Counted from the stretch's first letter, positions 37,313 to 49,604 are shown. The stretch: 64,000 bases of DNA from Lepisosteus oculatus (GCF_040954835.1 NC_090718.1:11981532-12045531), one strand, 5' to 3'. Notes: generated by a model from the sequence alone, not told the origin. Program-made: numbers and translations.

Positions 37313-37500
37313 TCCATCCATCCATTTCCTAACCTCTTTATCCAATTCAGGGAGCCAGAGCCTATCCTGGCTATCGGCAGCCGCAAGATGGGACACATCC
37401 TGGACAGGACGCCAGTCCATCACGGACACAAACACACTCACAGCAGGCTAATTTTCCACGAAGACAATTCATCTACCATGTCTTTGGATGGTTTAATTTA
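37313..37500 (-). mobile_element. fish SINE-like repeat (TGGATGG type), truncated minus copy
   Basis: It begins on the plus strand with 'ccatccatccatttcctaac' (37,315), then 'gagcctatcctggctatcgg', 'gacacatcctggacaggacg', 'ccagtccatcacggacacaa', and ends after 'catgtctttggatggt'. It is the 3' two-thirds of the same family as the 6,230 and 21,853 copies. The tRNA-like head is lost. Confidence 0.8.
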
Positions 37501-38990
37501 GTTGGATATTATGAATGTTGAGCAGTACAGAAAATAATGTATTTTATACAACCAATGATGCTTCATGTATCACGTTCTTCTTCCAGCCGATTGATTGAAC
37601 TTTCATCACAACGGCTTCAACTCATATTTCCACTTCAAAGTACAAATACTGTCTAGAGCCTCTTTTCAGGGGAAATGCTGGCTGCCTTTGTTTGCAGTAG
37701 ATTAAATAACTGTTTATGTATTTACTTTCCACCTGTGTGAACAGATTTCCTCACATTTCCTCAAAATAGGCCGTTTCATGCTCAGGACATTTCAGGGACA
37801 CCCATCTTTCAGATCATTTCAATCTTTTTTTTCTATACAGACACTGGATTATGGAACTTTCCTAAGTGACCAGGGCAAAGGTTCTAAATTCGGAAACGAG
37901 GGATTATGATTATAAACAGATAAAATCTACTGTGATGATATTCCCAGGAGGAAGTGCCATTGTGCAATTATGGTATCCAGGCAGTGGGACTTCAAAACCA
38001 TCCCACCCATCCAGACTTCATTATGATCTGATTTATAGAAAAAAGAAAGATTGTGATACCTGTGACTGTCTCTGTCTGGGATTTCTTACTAAAAAAAACA
38101 CCAATCAGATCTTTAGTTCTGTAGAAATAAGAAAAATTTTTTATAATAAGCAACAGAAAGGATGTCTTCATGACTGTTTACAATTGAGTGTCTTCGAGAC
38201 TATTCTGATGTCGCTTCAGTAAATATAAAGTGCATGAAGGTATTTGCTTAAGTTTATTTGGTTCTTTATTCTGTTTTACAACAGTTTATCTCTGATGACA
38301 AAACCACTTGGTTAGTAACAGACAGTACCTGTGTTGATACACAAAAAATGAAATACAAAGGACAAAAATTCACGGGAAGCTGTACCAGCAAAGAAGCTAG
38401 GGAACGATTAGCACTGGAGCTGTCCAGTAGAGCTTCCATGCCTGTGGGTTAAAAATATTCACCCTTCAACATGAGCATCTGTGTCAGGCCATGCACCGCC
38501 CACGAGACTAAACTACCAGATGGTTGTGTCTGCTCCATGTTGCGTGTTGTGCTGTTTCCAATTATTTTTTTGCTCATCTTGAAACCACATATGTTAATAT
38601 CTCCCTCTGTATCTCCCTCTGTAGGTATAGTTGACCTGGTGTACAGAATTAACCTGTGCGTTCGGCAGCACTGTATGCACTTCATGACACATTCTGTGCT
38701 GCTTGCTTTGCTCCTGCCAGTGGCTGCATAGAAGGCAATTTGTTTGTGTGCTGATGGTGATTCCACTGCAAGTCCTTGCTGTCAGGTCCCTTATCTCTCC
38801 TGACTGAATGTTTGCTTTCCCTCCCCTGGCAGAAAGGAGTCACAAAACAGATGGGATGGGTGGGTGTGTGGAAAGGGGGAGTCACAGTTTGCTTACAGTC
38901 TGTTTCATTGAGATGCGCACATGGAAAAAAAATGGATACAGTTGAAAAAGAGGACAAGGGAGAGTGAAAGACAACTTGAATCAGACAAGA
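37501..38990. other. no gene seen
   Basis: Short frames only. The frame at 37,866-38,222 has no recognisable domain. Confidence 0.45.
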
Positions 38991-38997
38991 TCATACA

Positions 38998-39155
38998 TTC
39001 AGACTAACACGTCCCTGATCGTGGGGCCCACACCGACACACACATGCACATACTCCCACAAGGGCCAGTTTTCCCAGAAGTCAATTACCTGACCAGTATG
39101 GTTTTGGACTGTGGCAGGAAACCCAAACACTGTGCCACTATGCCACAAAAATTAT
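38998..39155 (-). mobile_element. degraded fish SINE-like repeat, minus copy
   Basis: It keeps the blocks 'cacaccgacacacacatgca', 'ttttcccagaagtcaattac', 'tttggactgtggcaggaaac' and 'cactgtgccactatgccaca' in the minus-copy order of the TGGATGG family. Both ends are missing. Confidence 0.6.
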
Positions 39156-40629
39156 AACCAGAGTGTCTAAAATGTCATAAATCTAATTCCAGCAGCAAGG
39201 AATGAGTATTCTGAACTGATTTGGGGTGTTATTATTACCACCACTGCTGTTTTGTCAGTTTGTTACTTAGTGACGGCTGATTGCCTTTTAGGTTGTTTTC
39301 TTGCAGACCTGTTCCAGATAGCCTGACACTGTCCGGAAGCTACTACTAAAAAGTAAAATAATAAAATGACATAAACATTAATCACCAGGGCTGTAATAAG
39401 ATCCTTCTTTTGACACTAAGTTAATGACCTCACTCCTCTGAGTTTTGCCAATTCAGTTAAAAACCAACATCAACCCCGGTATAATTAATGCCATGGGCTT
39501 GGATTTTTCAATGCGTAGAGGACTGTATAAGACTGATCAGAAGTAGATTTTGGAAGACCAACATGCTGTTTGTCTGCTGGAAACCTGTCATTCTCAGGGC
39601 TAACTCAAGTCGGTTGGAGATCGCCAAGCACAGAGTTTATGTGAGCTGGTGACCCTTCCTGGAAATGTGGCACCCTTGGTACAATGTTGCATATGATCTA
39701 CAACGACTGGTGGCAGGCACGGACTGTGGACACTAAATCGCTCATCTCCCCTAGGGACCCAGCTTCAAAACTTGTTCTCCCCACCAGACAACAGAAAACC
39801 CATCACAATGAGAAGCATTTTTCTTTCTCTGCTTTGCTTTAAACTGCCTTACTGGAAGAAAAAAGGTCCAAACAGGGGGCACCCAATTGCACTAACAAGA
39901 CTAGATTACACAAATGGCCTAAGAAAAGCAAGCAGGGAAACCAGTAACATACAGTGCAACTGTACTTGCATTCTGCCTCTGTGAGATAGGACCACAGCGA
40001 TATAAGCTCCTTTGTAGCTGCAAAACAAAACGAGTGCCAGAGAACAAGAGTGAAATACAATGGACTGTCGGCTTTATAATTAATAAGCACCACAGAGCTG
40101 ATGAGCCAGGTGCAGAGGCACTGGAGCCACTGTACACAGACTGCAGACACCTCATTTGTATACACTGTATAATGTATACATCTGTCATATAGCACCTATC
40201 ACATGGCTACACCACTACAGACGAAAACCCCCTGGAGAACCAGTAATTAACTCATGCTGACATCCTCTTGTAAAAGGCACATTTTGCGTCTCCTCTGGCG
40301 GGTCGTGTCAGTTTCTGCTTTCATGCTCGTTTCTGTGAACGGCTCGCGCTACAGTCTCTCTAGTCCCGCCCACTTCCTGAAGATCGTGACACCCCCACAA
40401 GTGGACAAGTCCACTCTCCACCTGCTTTCCATCTGGGGCTCAATGCCGGAGAAGATGGGCAGAAGATGGGACTGTGTGTTTGATTAGAGGATCCTGAATT
40501 GATGTGCCACAAGACACATGAACTGAAAGTTTCTATACTGTACCTGTTCACATGTTTAGCAGTCTTGTGCATATCCTTCTGTGCCCATAAACAACTTGCA
40601 AAACTTAGTATTTAATCGGGAAAAAGTAA
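39156..40629. other. no gene seen
   Basis: Intergenic sequence with chance frames only. No repeat family was recognised. Confidence 0.45.
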
Positions 40630-40696
40630 AAGGTTTATTCCATGCTGAAAAGAGCAGAAAAGAAACACAACAGTTTTGGCTGTGGAGCCTTCTTCC
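40630..40696 (-). repeat. dispersed fish repeat, copy 2 of 2
   Basis: It matches 2,610-2,676 from 'aggtttattccatgctgaaa' through 'ggctgtggagccttcttc', with a handful of substitutions. The CGAAA-type core of copy 1 is altered to CAAAA here. See the first copy for the motif description. Confidence 0.6.
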
Positions 40697-41817
40697 TGTG
40701 AGTCCTTGAGATGGATAATCTGACCACTTCATTAACTATGCGTAATAAGGAGAATTCACTTTCCCAATTGATGCTAGGGGTTTTCAGAAAAGAGATTTCG
40801 GCAACTCCCTTAACCAACAAAAAACAGGCCTTAGCCACTGGAAGTGAGAATCAGCTCATTTTGTTGTGTTCGTATGTATTTACAGTACAGTTTGTGGGGA
40901 GGGTCTGTTGCTTGTATCACTGAGGTGTCAGTCTCTGCTACTGACCTGCAAAGAGCAGACAGGCACCTGAAGGAAAAACCATCAGAGCTGTTCATACAGG
41001 CACAGCAGGGGATCGCACCTCCCCCACGATCAGTGGAGGTGTGAGGACCGCGTAGCACCAGCTGTTCGTGACCTGCCCGGGGCTCAGGGCTTTGTAAAGG
41101 GTTACTTTCCCAGGCAGTGTGTTTGAGGGGTGCAGCAAGTGACCCCGCCCCTCCACCAGCAAGGAAAATGATACATTAACAGGTGTTGCTGGGATTGAAG
41201 GCCTTTCATTGAAAAAAAAACCTACCTACACCCACAATATCACACGATGGAGTTCATAATATAGCTCACTGCATAAAGACAGAAAATAAAAGCTAAAGAT
41301 GAAACACGTTTAATGGACAAACACTAAAGTCATTGTTTGTTCGAATTGTATCACGCATCCAGCAACAAGATTACAAATGGTTGCCATGAATGAAACCTAC
41401 CTCAGGACGGGACTGCAACAGGGTGATGCTGGAATTTAAAGTGCGTCACCGAGCTTTTGCGAGCCCAGATTAACCAAAAAAAAAACGCAGGTGTATGGGT
41501 AAAAAAAAAAAGATGCGCGGACGGTCAGCGTTTGACCAAGTTCTGTGGTTGAACTGCATTTTAAGGCCATCATAAGCAGCAAACTACTCCGCTTTTGTTT
41601 GCTGCTAAACGAGGGCCCACGTGACTTTACACCTGCTTTGGACGTGCGTCACGTGCGCCCTCGCTCCTGGAGCCACGCAGCAGGAGACTCCGCGAAGACC
41701 GTTAGTCCACCGGCCAGTCTTAAATTTCCAAACCTATAACCTCACTTAATCAGCAGTAAAACTCGGTCATACCGTAGGCACAAACACACCCTGACACACA
41801 CATTGACGGGTGAGTAG
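40697..41817. other. no gene seen
   Basis: Intergenic sequence. Two A-runs occur near 41,211 and 41,500. Confidence 0.45.
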
Positions 41818-41828
41818 GAGTAGTAGTA

Positions 41829-41882
<54 letters not shown>

Positions 41883-41940
41883 GTAGATAAATCACTTTAT
41901 TGGCCAAGTTTTCACATACAAGGAATTTGACTAGGTGAGT
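41818..41940 (-). mobile_element. retroposon 3' tail fragment with (ATT)n end
   Basis: Positions 41,818-41,881 are a TAG/TAA trinucleotide tract of about 64 bp. Next to it, the minus strand reads CAAATTCCTTGTATGTGAAA, then TTGGCCAATAAAGTGATTTA, running directly into the (ATT)n tract. This resembles the 3' end of the tRNA-derived SINE at 44,883 (AAATTCCTTATACAAG...TTTGGCTAACAAAATGATC). The microsatellite is therefore probably the retroposon's own tail, expanded. The minus-strand frame through it is a meaningless poly-Leu run. Confidence 0.55.
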
Positions 41941-41995
41941 TGCTAATACACTAAACACATACATAGAAAGAGACATAAAACACGATAGACATTTC

Positions 41996-42048
<53 letters not shown>
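41996..42048 (+). repeat. (TAA)n microsatellite, second tract
   Basis: About 17 uninterrupted TAA units, in the same register as the tract at 41,818-41,881 and 115 bp from it. Lies about 550 bp upstream of the signal-peptide exon. Confidence 0.9.
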
Positions 42049-42050
<2 letters not shown>

Positions 42051-42179
42051 AACAGTTAATTAGACGTTTATTTTACCTATTCCCTTTTCTTCAATACTCT
42101 TATACTTTCCCGAAATATTCTGATCAGAAGAACAACACATTGCAGAGGGAATTATATTTTAATACCAGACACGGTTCCT

Positions 42180-42594
42180 GTTTTATACAGCAGTCTCTCC
42201 CACGAGTTCTCTAATCGCGTCCGTCCCCTTTCCTTTTTTTACTGCCGTTGCTTCCTAAAAAGTCCCTAAAGCTCCTATTCAGAATGTCACTCGTCTGCTG
42301 TTTTATCTGCATTGTCCAACAGCTCGCAGGCGGCGGCACCCGTCTCTTTGTCCTCTCCTTCGGTGTCCCTCACCTGTTACACCCAACAGATAAAAAAAAA
42401 CTATCCAATCTCGGCTTGCACAGAAAACTCCCTCTTTTCTGGTGCTTTCAACTCGACTCCCCTCCGCGAACTGACAGTGCAGTCTAGACCCCCGCAGCGA
42501 CCCCCCTCCTCCTCCCTCTTTGTATCGCGCTGCTGTAGCAGAAGGAACCTCCACACTTCACTCTCGCCTCGGTACAGGATAAGGCACGGAAATC
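42180..42594 (+). promoter_or_regulatory. putative mcam promoter / 5' UTR
   Basis: The 400 bp before the signal-peptide exon is richer in C and CpG than its surroundings. It carries a CCAAT box at 42,405-42,409 and a pyrimidine-rich stretch (42,425-42,565) typical of vertebrate 5' UTRs. No TATA box is correctly placed relative to a defined start. The TSS cannot be placed from sequence. Confidence 0.4.
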
Positions 42595-42658
42595 ATGGCT
42601 CTGCTGAAGACCACTTCATCAGTGCTTGTACTTTGCTCCGTTTTCGCGACTTTGCAAG
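42595..42658 (+). CDS. mcam: signal-peptide first coding exon, probable MCAM (CD146)
   Basis: ATG at 42,595 (context AAATCATGG, G at +4) opens MALLKTTSSVLVLCSVFATL plus Q: a short basic n-region (K5) and a hydrophobic core at residues 8-18, i.e. a secretory signal. The exon stops at CAAG/GTAAGG, a near-consensus donor, after 64 nt. The intron is therefore in phase 1, as is usual for the signal exon of immunoglobulin-superfamily genes. The name rests on position: in human, MCAM and RNF26 are divergent neighbours, and here the exon points away from RNF26 24.6 kb off. MCAM is an endothelial and neural Ig-family adhesion receptor with five Ig domains, one membrane span and a short tail. None of those domains lies in the window. 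Another secreted or membrane protein with the same exon plan is possible. Confidence 0.5.
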
Positions 42659-44042
42659 GTAAGGTACAACCGGCATCGCTTTTTAAAAAAAACAAAAAAC
42701 CATCGGCGCGTTAAAAAGAGTTGAACAAATATTTATTTGCATAAAGGAGGAAAAAAAAACTTGGAGCAGGACGTTTCGAAAGGGGCACTACTGTAGTGCC
42801 GACTGCAGCTCCATCTCCTCTAAACCGTGCTGCATTAACTGCGAGGATGCTGTGCGGTTTCCGTATTTTTCGGCTCTTTCTATCCATGTCCACACACGGC
42901 TTTTAGCAAAATGAACTACTGTTATACATTGAAATGCGCATCGTGCGAAAGTGGAGACCAAGAATGACATTTCGTTTTTTTTGTTGATGTACAGTATACA
43001 TGAATCCAAACACAGTGGCGTGCTTTTCGGTTGTTTTTGCTTCGCTCAGAAAGTGTTGTATATCGTAATATAATACCCCGTTTGGGGATGATCGCAGGAG
43101 ACTGTCGATAAGAAGCAGCGTGTGCCCGTCCTTGTTAGTAAACAACTCCCGGGGCTGCTGAAATGAATTGGGAAGCTTAAGTCAAACTAATACAGATAAC
43201 GCATTAAGAAAAAAAAACTGTTTAAAAAGTGTATGTGAACAAACAAAAGAATGCTTCACATTGCATTTTATCTCATTAAATTACCACGTTTTATTGATGT
43301 TTTCTTTCATTAATGTTTTTTTTTTTGGTTGGGAACTTTGTATTGTATGAAGTACTTGGGAAATAGCACTATAAGGCGAGCTTTAGGGAACTCACAATAG
43401 TTGAGGTATAAAAAACAACAACGTTTAGATCCAACTTTCAAAAGAAAAAAAAACTTTATTTAGGCCTGGGTCGATTAATATTATAAAACACCAAAACATT
43501 CATCTTGTAGCCCCCTTATAATCCGTGTGAAGGGCACAGTGTCTGTAGAAGAGGTCGCGGTGAGCAGGATATGCAAACCGTGAACAGCGCTCCGGGCGAG
43601 GGTCGTCAGTGGAGTCAGAATTTCGCGTTTCTCGTCTCTGGGTTCCCGAATAAGACGGGTCTTCGGGGCCATCAGTTCACTAAGGGAGGGGAGACTCTGA
43701 GACAGAAGAGGATTCTTCGCTCATAAAGCAGTTCTGACATAAGGTCATGTATTCACTAATAATACACCTTTGACACCAGAACCACAGTGGGTCAGTCCTC
43801 TTAAGAAATGGTTAAAGCTTGAATTTTGAGGGCAAATGCAGGAACTTGCAAGTTGACAAATTATAAATGTTTTTATTGAACTTGATCTCAATTCTGCTGG
43901 TGCTGCTAAATTTCTCCATGATCCGGAATTTTCTAGAGAGAGCCTATCTTCTTGTGGAAGGAACCTCTGTATTGTTTTTTGCCCTAAAATGTTCCGATCT
44001 TACCTTTTGTTCTTGGATAAGACTTCTACAGGCAGGGATGTT

Positions 44043-44111
44043 TTTCCAAGTAAAGATCATTCACTTGTTTTCCTTCATGCACTTGTTTTCCAAGTAAAGA
44101 TCATTCACTTG
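44043..44111 (+). repeat. 25-bp direct duplication, 44 bp apart
   Basis: The sequence TTTCCAAGTAAAGATCATTC plus ACTTG occurs at 44,043-44,067 and again, identical, at 44,087-44,111. A local recent duplication; no function is suggested. Confidence 0.8.
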
Positions 44112-44420
44112 GCAGGGGAGCGAGAGCTGTGAAAAATATGAGCCCCCACGCTTTCAGTGAAGTGGTTGAAATCTAAGATTGCCCCGCCAGGACTTCCGGT
44201 AGCGTATCTCCAGGGTCTCGGAACAGAGGAACTGCCAGGGTTTAACAAACGTGAGCAAGTCTGCCGGCGGCCCCACGGGCTGTTGTCCTTCTGAACCACG
44301 ATGGACAGCGGTACTACTAGCGCCTAAACGTGGTGCCGGCCGTGTTGCGCTGAGCGAACAGGCAGCCTGGCTCTCCTGGCAGGCAGAGAGCCACCGAAGC
44401 TGTCTTCTGAATGAGGGAGG
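44112..44420. other. CpG-containing GC-rich intronic block
   Basis: GC-rich, CpG-bearing sequence about 1.5 kb into the putative intron. It could be a downstream part of the promoter domain or an old GC-rich repeat. No coding support. Confidence 0.3.
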
Positions 44421-44882
44421 GCGGGGCTAGGGTTGGGTGGTAGTGGTAGTGTCGCATCAGTGTGTGTGAGAGAGAGTGTGGGCTCTCCCCTCACACTGAG
44501 CAGTGACCCCAGAGGAACTCACCTTTACCCTGCTCCTTTCCCAGCTCCATCCTTCCCTTCCATCACAGCTGCAGTCATCTTCCTCTCTGGGGGCATCCAC
44601 CTCCTCCATCTCTGTCCCCGTTATCAGCGTGCTCTGTTCCCAGCTTCTGCTGGGATCTCGACTGTCACTTTCTCTGGATCTTTTCTTTGTGGGATCACCT
44701 CTACTCCATGAGACTCATTACTCTCTCCTGTTCCTGCTGTCAGCCGGAGAGCGTAACGCAATTAGCGTGACACTTTGGGGCAGGTTAGCTTGGGGCACTG
44801 ATGTCCTAAAAGACCAGGAGAAAGTAAACTGATGAGTGTTGCACTCTCCGCAAACAAGTTATCCAAAAGACTGGAATGGACC

Positions 44883-45166
44883 ACAAAGATAAGATCATTT
44901 TGTTAGCCAAATACAATTGCTTGTATAAGGAATTTGTCTTTTCACATACCCCAGCTTGCTCTCCACGAGAGGCACAGGCAGGGAGAGAGAAGCTTGGGGT
45001 CAGAGCAAAGGTTCAGCCATTTATACAGCACCCCTGGGGCAGCTGGGGTTAAGGGCCTTGCTCAGGGGCCCAACGGAGTAGGATTCCTCTGGTAGCTGCA
45101 GGACTTGAACCAGCAGCCTTCCAGTCACAGGCCCACATCCTTAGCCACAGAGCCACCTGCCGCAGA
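44883..45166 (-). mobile_element. tRNA-derived SINE, near full length, minus copy
   Basis: On the minus strand the head reads GCGGCAGGTGGCTCTGTGGC (A-box-like, about 45,138-45,165). A consensus-quality B box GGTTCAAGTCC follows (45,101-45,111). The body contains GGCCCCTGAGCAAGGCCCTT and GAGAGCAAGCTGGGGTATGT, and the tail AAGACAAATTCCTTATACAA and GGCTAACAAAATGATC. The same order of blocks occurs on the plus strand at 62,777-63,030. Pol III boxes place it among tRNA-derived SINEs. The family name is not assigned. Confidence 0.85.
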
Positions 45167-46019
45167 AAGACAAGAAGGAGAATCAGATGCTAGAAATTGC
45201 CAGTAGTCGAGGTGGAAATACGGTAGATTGGGTTTTGAACAGACTAGCAAAGGCCAGTGCTATTTGGGTTTAACTGAAGTACAAAAAAATTAGCTGAACA
45301 TCTACCTGGCCAAAGTGGTCAGCTTGATGTTTAGGATAATATTCATCAGAATACTGATCTTTACTGTTTACTCCTGAACCACTGAAGGCCTGTATTCCCC
45401 TTATTCTTTAAAAGCTCTATTTTGTAGCACCTGGCATTTGGAACAGACGCAAACCAGTGGTCTGAGTAACTGTGGTCTGGTCTAGTGCATCCAAACTGTG
45501 GAAATAATAACCTCGAATAATTCTCAGATTGTAAGAGCCAGAGTTATATTACCTACGGCTGGAAGCCACCCAGTCTAGCAAAAAAATGAAAACAGATTTG
45601 AAGAACCAGAACTCAGGTAAAATATATTACCTCAATTGCTTGAATTCCTGTCGCTGTTTTCTTGTTGGTAATGACACCGAGTGAGCTGTGCACTCAGGCA
45701 GTAAGGCTGAGGTTGTCTGCAGCATTACCCTGTGTCTTAGTGGTGAGTGCAATGTAATGGAAAATGGAATTGATTAGTGTTTAGAGACAGTTAACACTAA
45801 ATAACGAAAGTCACTTCAGTTGTAAACAGTATGTACAGCTTGACATCCAATTATGTTACATTATTGTATGTTTCCATCAGATATTGGAGTTGCCCTACGC
45901 AAAGAGGAAATGCATTTTCTATTAGTGAAAGCGAACCTACAGCTACCACACAAACTCAACCGTCAGTTAGGTACTAAAAATGAGGCCCTTGCTCTCCGGC
46001 AGCTTATCTTGGCAAGTTA

Positions 46020-46770
46020 ACCCTTGTCAGGAAGAGCAGAGGAAAATGACCAAGAGCGCGGGCGTCTTCTGAAAGGGGTGAGTTGTTGGACCCCTGTCCG
46101 AAGCCGTGAGGAAGGGAGTTCGAGCCAAAGTAAATTCAATATTCCAAATCCAAGTCGTTAGGCAAGAGCGAAGTCAAAAGTAGGAGAACCAGGTCGGGGT
46201 GTCAAAGGAGTCCGGTCGAGAATAGTAGTGCGCACAAGGGAAAGCTGTGGAAGACTTCTCAATAGTGAGCGTAGGTAAGCCGGAGAGGAGTGTTTAAATT
46301 TCGAAGAGAGAAAGACGTGGTTGGATAATTAGTTCCTGGAATCTAGTACGTGTTGGAGTGCCAGGGCGTTTGTGGGAGAAGTTACGAGTTGTGCCGGCGG
46401 GAAGTCTGTCGAGGCAGCCCTTGCCCAGTCTGAAGCAGCCCTCGGAATCTCAGCAGTCGCTCTCCTGTCACGGAAAAGTTCACACACGGAGCGTCACACC
46501 CCGAGAGGGACAGGGCCGACAAAGGCGCTTCGCTCGGAACTTCCTGCCTCAGAAGGGAACTTCTGACCTCCGCTGGCGACCGGACAATACAAAGCCTGTT
46601 CCGTCCGCACAAGGCTCTTTTACAACGATGCGGCCCAGCGCACAAATGTGAGCTGCGTGGCGGAAGATGGAAAACGCCGGGACGAACTGAGTCACAACGG
46701 AGCCAAAGAGAGTCAGAACACTGGCGGGGCGGGTGGCTGGGGTGCGCATTTTACCGGTATGCGTCGGATT
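46020..46770. other. CpG-rich intronic block, possibly repeat-derived
   Basis: Rich in CpG and purines, with frames on both strands (46,358-46,651 plus; 46,382-46,749 minus) that show no domain. The 'ccaaatccaagtcgttaggc' to 'aaggagtccggtcgagaata' part looks like interspersed-repeat sequence, but I cannot assign it and see only one copy. An internal promoter is an alternative. Confidence 0.3.
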
Positions 46771-47862
46771 CGTGAACCGTGCTCTTAAAAAGAGGATGTG
46801 AGCTGCTTCACAGTGTGGACAAACGCATGATTCCAGACTCTTCTAGCGAGCTTTGAAGAACATCTGATCTCAGCCGCACATCTTTTCATCCTGTTTATAC
46901 GACGCGTAATGTTTATGTCATTCTGCTGGAGCTCAGGCTTACAAAGCAGGCCTTTTCTGGGTCTGCTGTTGCTCTGCTCTAACAAGCGGAGCTGGAGAGG
47001 GTCTTAAATCACACATTTCCCCAACGTGCAGAAGGCAGAAGATGCCCAGTGTCCAGGGAGCAATGCCAGCGTGCGAATTCTCTGTTGTGACGCAATTAGC
47101 CAGTGGAAAATAACTCATTTGCTTTGGTTTGTGCAAGGGGAGCTGCTGCCTTTGGCTCATCTTCTGTTTCTCTGGCACTCAGGCGTCGTTACCAAGGTGT
47201 CCTGTAACCCATCCAGCTCGCGTCACAGCCTGTCCTGGTCAGCCTGGTTATGTCACTGTGCTCTGTGCCATTTTGTAAATGGACTTCTTTTCATCCGCGC
47301 TCTGACTCTTCCTTATTGTGGGCTTTCTCGTCGCTGAAAATCCCGTGGATTAGCGTGGATAACAGTGTGTCTGGGAGTGTCTGGTGATAAGGAATCCTGG
47401 AATAGCCATGTTCATCAACAATAATTGCTGGATCCTTATCTGCATTCGAATAATGCTGTTAAACCCAGTACGGTGCTCAGCATGAGTTATGGTGCTTTTT
47501 GTGTAACATATATCGCTCATTACTGCTTCTGCAATTACTAGAACAATTAAGAATGTTTAAACCCACATCAGAGTAATTATGTGTGGTTAATAATAATCAG
47601 GCAAGCTCCAGGCCCCAGAAGAATGTAGCAGAAAATGTCATCATTCCTAGCCACTCTATTATAGTCAGTCAATACCAGTGAATCTCAAAGGGGCATTATA
47701 GTACAAGGCAGCAGGGCAGTAATCATTACCTGCAATGCTGGGAGACTACCAATAGGGGGCACCAAGAAGGCTACTAAAATTTATTTTATATTACTGTGAA
47801 TTAGACAAAAGATTAATGTATGAGCCTACTGAAAATTGGGAAATTAAATTTGGAGAAATCTG

Positions 47863-47883
47863 TAGTAATAATAATAATAATAA
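47863..47883 (+). repeat. short (TAA)n microsatellite
   Basis: About seven TAA units. Confidence 0.8.
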
Positions 47884-48709
47884 GCATTGCCTACCAGAGT
47901 CACAGCTTACAAGACAACAATGCTCTAGTAGTTCAAGATTAAAAAAAACTTGAAAACGTCACTACTCCAGCCCTGCAGTAGCACAGCAGAGATAGGGATG
48001 AAATGCCATTAGGGTGATGCTCAGGAAACTCTGACTCTTACTCGGCGAATGTTTGAGAAGCAGAGAGAGAAAGAATAAAGAGCAAATTCCCTGTGAGTTC
48101 CGCAAAGCCCCTCTGTTGAGACAGCGCAGAGCTGCAGACACAGACTGTTCTTGTTTCATTTACTTACACGTCTTTAAAACTGTCTGGGACATGACAGAAT
48201 TGTGCCGTGCTTTATTTCTGCTCAGAAGGGAAAAAAGACTTTGTTTAGCTGCTTCCTTATTTTTGGCATGCTTTGTTTTTTTTTCTGTACTATGTTCTGG
48301 ATATCAGATCAAATCCAAGTCCAGGCAGACAGAAAATCAAAGCGTGCAAGTTGTAGAGTTTTCCCAGTCACTGTGAAGAAAGGCCACCTGTGATGGATTC
48401 AAGGCAGTGCTACATCTAATCCACAGTGCTTTACTGACTCAACCTCATCATCATCACCTGATGAACAGATGAAGGAGGTGTACTGACCTCTGAACCTGCT
48501 CCTTACTACAGCTGTACACAGGGCAAATAAATAGAATTCTGAGAGGGGAAAAGAGATTTAAAAAATGCACTTAGTGAACAACAAAATAAACAGCAAAATA
48601 AAATAGTTGAACTGTAGGGTCTGATTTGTCCCTGCCCCAATTTATACCTTTTGCCAAGAAATAAAGAAAAACCTCACAGATCTGCATATTGAAAAATCTA
48701 AGAAAGTGT

Positions 48710-48958
48710 TTTTACTTCTATACTTTACTGAGTATTAGTACAAAGAAGTCCCCTCTGCAATAAAACTATTCAATGAAGGTATGCTAATGTATTTCCCCCT
48801 ATTTTATGATATGATATGCATCATATACTGTTGTTATTTCATGTGATTTTATGTGACTCTTTATGTCTTCCTTGTGAGTTTTGTACTTCTGTGGGAGAAG
48901 CCCAAGACAAATTTCCACAGCAGTGGACAATAAAGTAGCTATCTTAAACTACACATGT
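48710..48958 (+). mobile_element. L2/CR1-like LINE 3' end remnant
   Basis: It ends in 'aaatttccacagcagtggac' then AATAAAGTAGCTATCTTA (about 48,909-48,948). This is the decayed form of the 'aatttcccttcgggatcaataaagt' plus TATCT ending seen at 8,505-8,545. Upstream, 'ctctgcaataaaactattca' is consistent with the last codons of such an element. The reverse-transcriptase region is gone. Confidence 0.6.
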
Positions 48959-49604
48959 CCGTACAAGTTATTTTTCATACGGGGCTCCAGGTTGCCACAA
49001 TTCCTATGAAGAGTAAGCAGCTCTCTTATAATGGATGGATGTGCAACAATGAATGAAAAATTGCATAACTGACTTTCATCATCAGAAACTGTATGGAAAG
49101 ACTGCGTAGGTAAGAACGGGCATCAGAACAAGAGATGAAGCTGAGTACTGCAGCAGTCTAGTGGAGGGGACTGAAGCTCAGCACAGTGTCTTGATGAGCT
49201 CCCCCAGCACTTTGCCCTCCCCCCTCTTTGCCTTCTGTCTCTGGATTTGATCAAAGAGCTTCAGCTCCCTGTACATCAGATTTAATTAAGCCTGTTTGGC
49301 AATAACATGGGTTTTGTGAGGTAGGCGTGAACAATACATCCCTCCCAGTCCCTGTGCCTCTCTGAAAGAAAAACAGACTGGGTCTAATGTGATTGTGGAG
49401 GCTTCATTACACAGTGATGATGACTCTAAATGGGCCTGAAGGGTGATTCCTTTACTGACAGATTCAGATGTACAGTACAGTAGTGACCTTAGTTTGCATT
49501 AGCAGTTGAACAGCTAGGAAATAACATAACATTTTGGCAAATCTTACTTTGAAGTAACACTCACATGCCTTGATCCTCCCACAATCCTGGTAGCCTAAGA
49601 CATA

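Noticed and set aside
41767-41997. Minus-strand frame with a long poly-leucine run
   Set aside because: It is a translation of the (TAA)n microsatellite and retroposon tail, not a protein.
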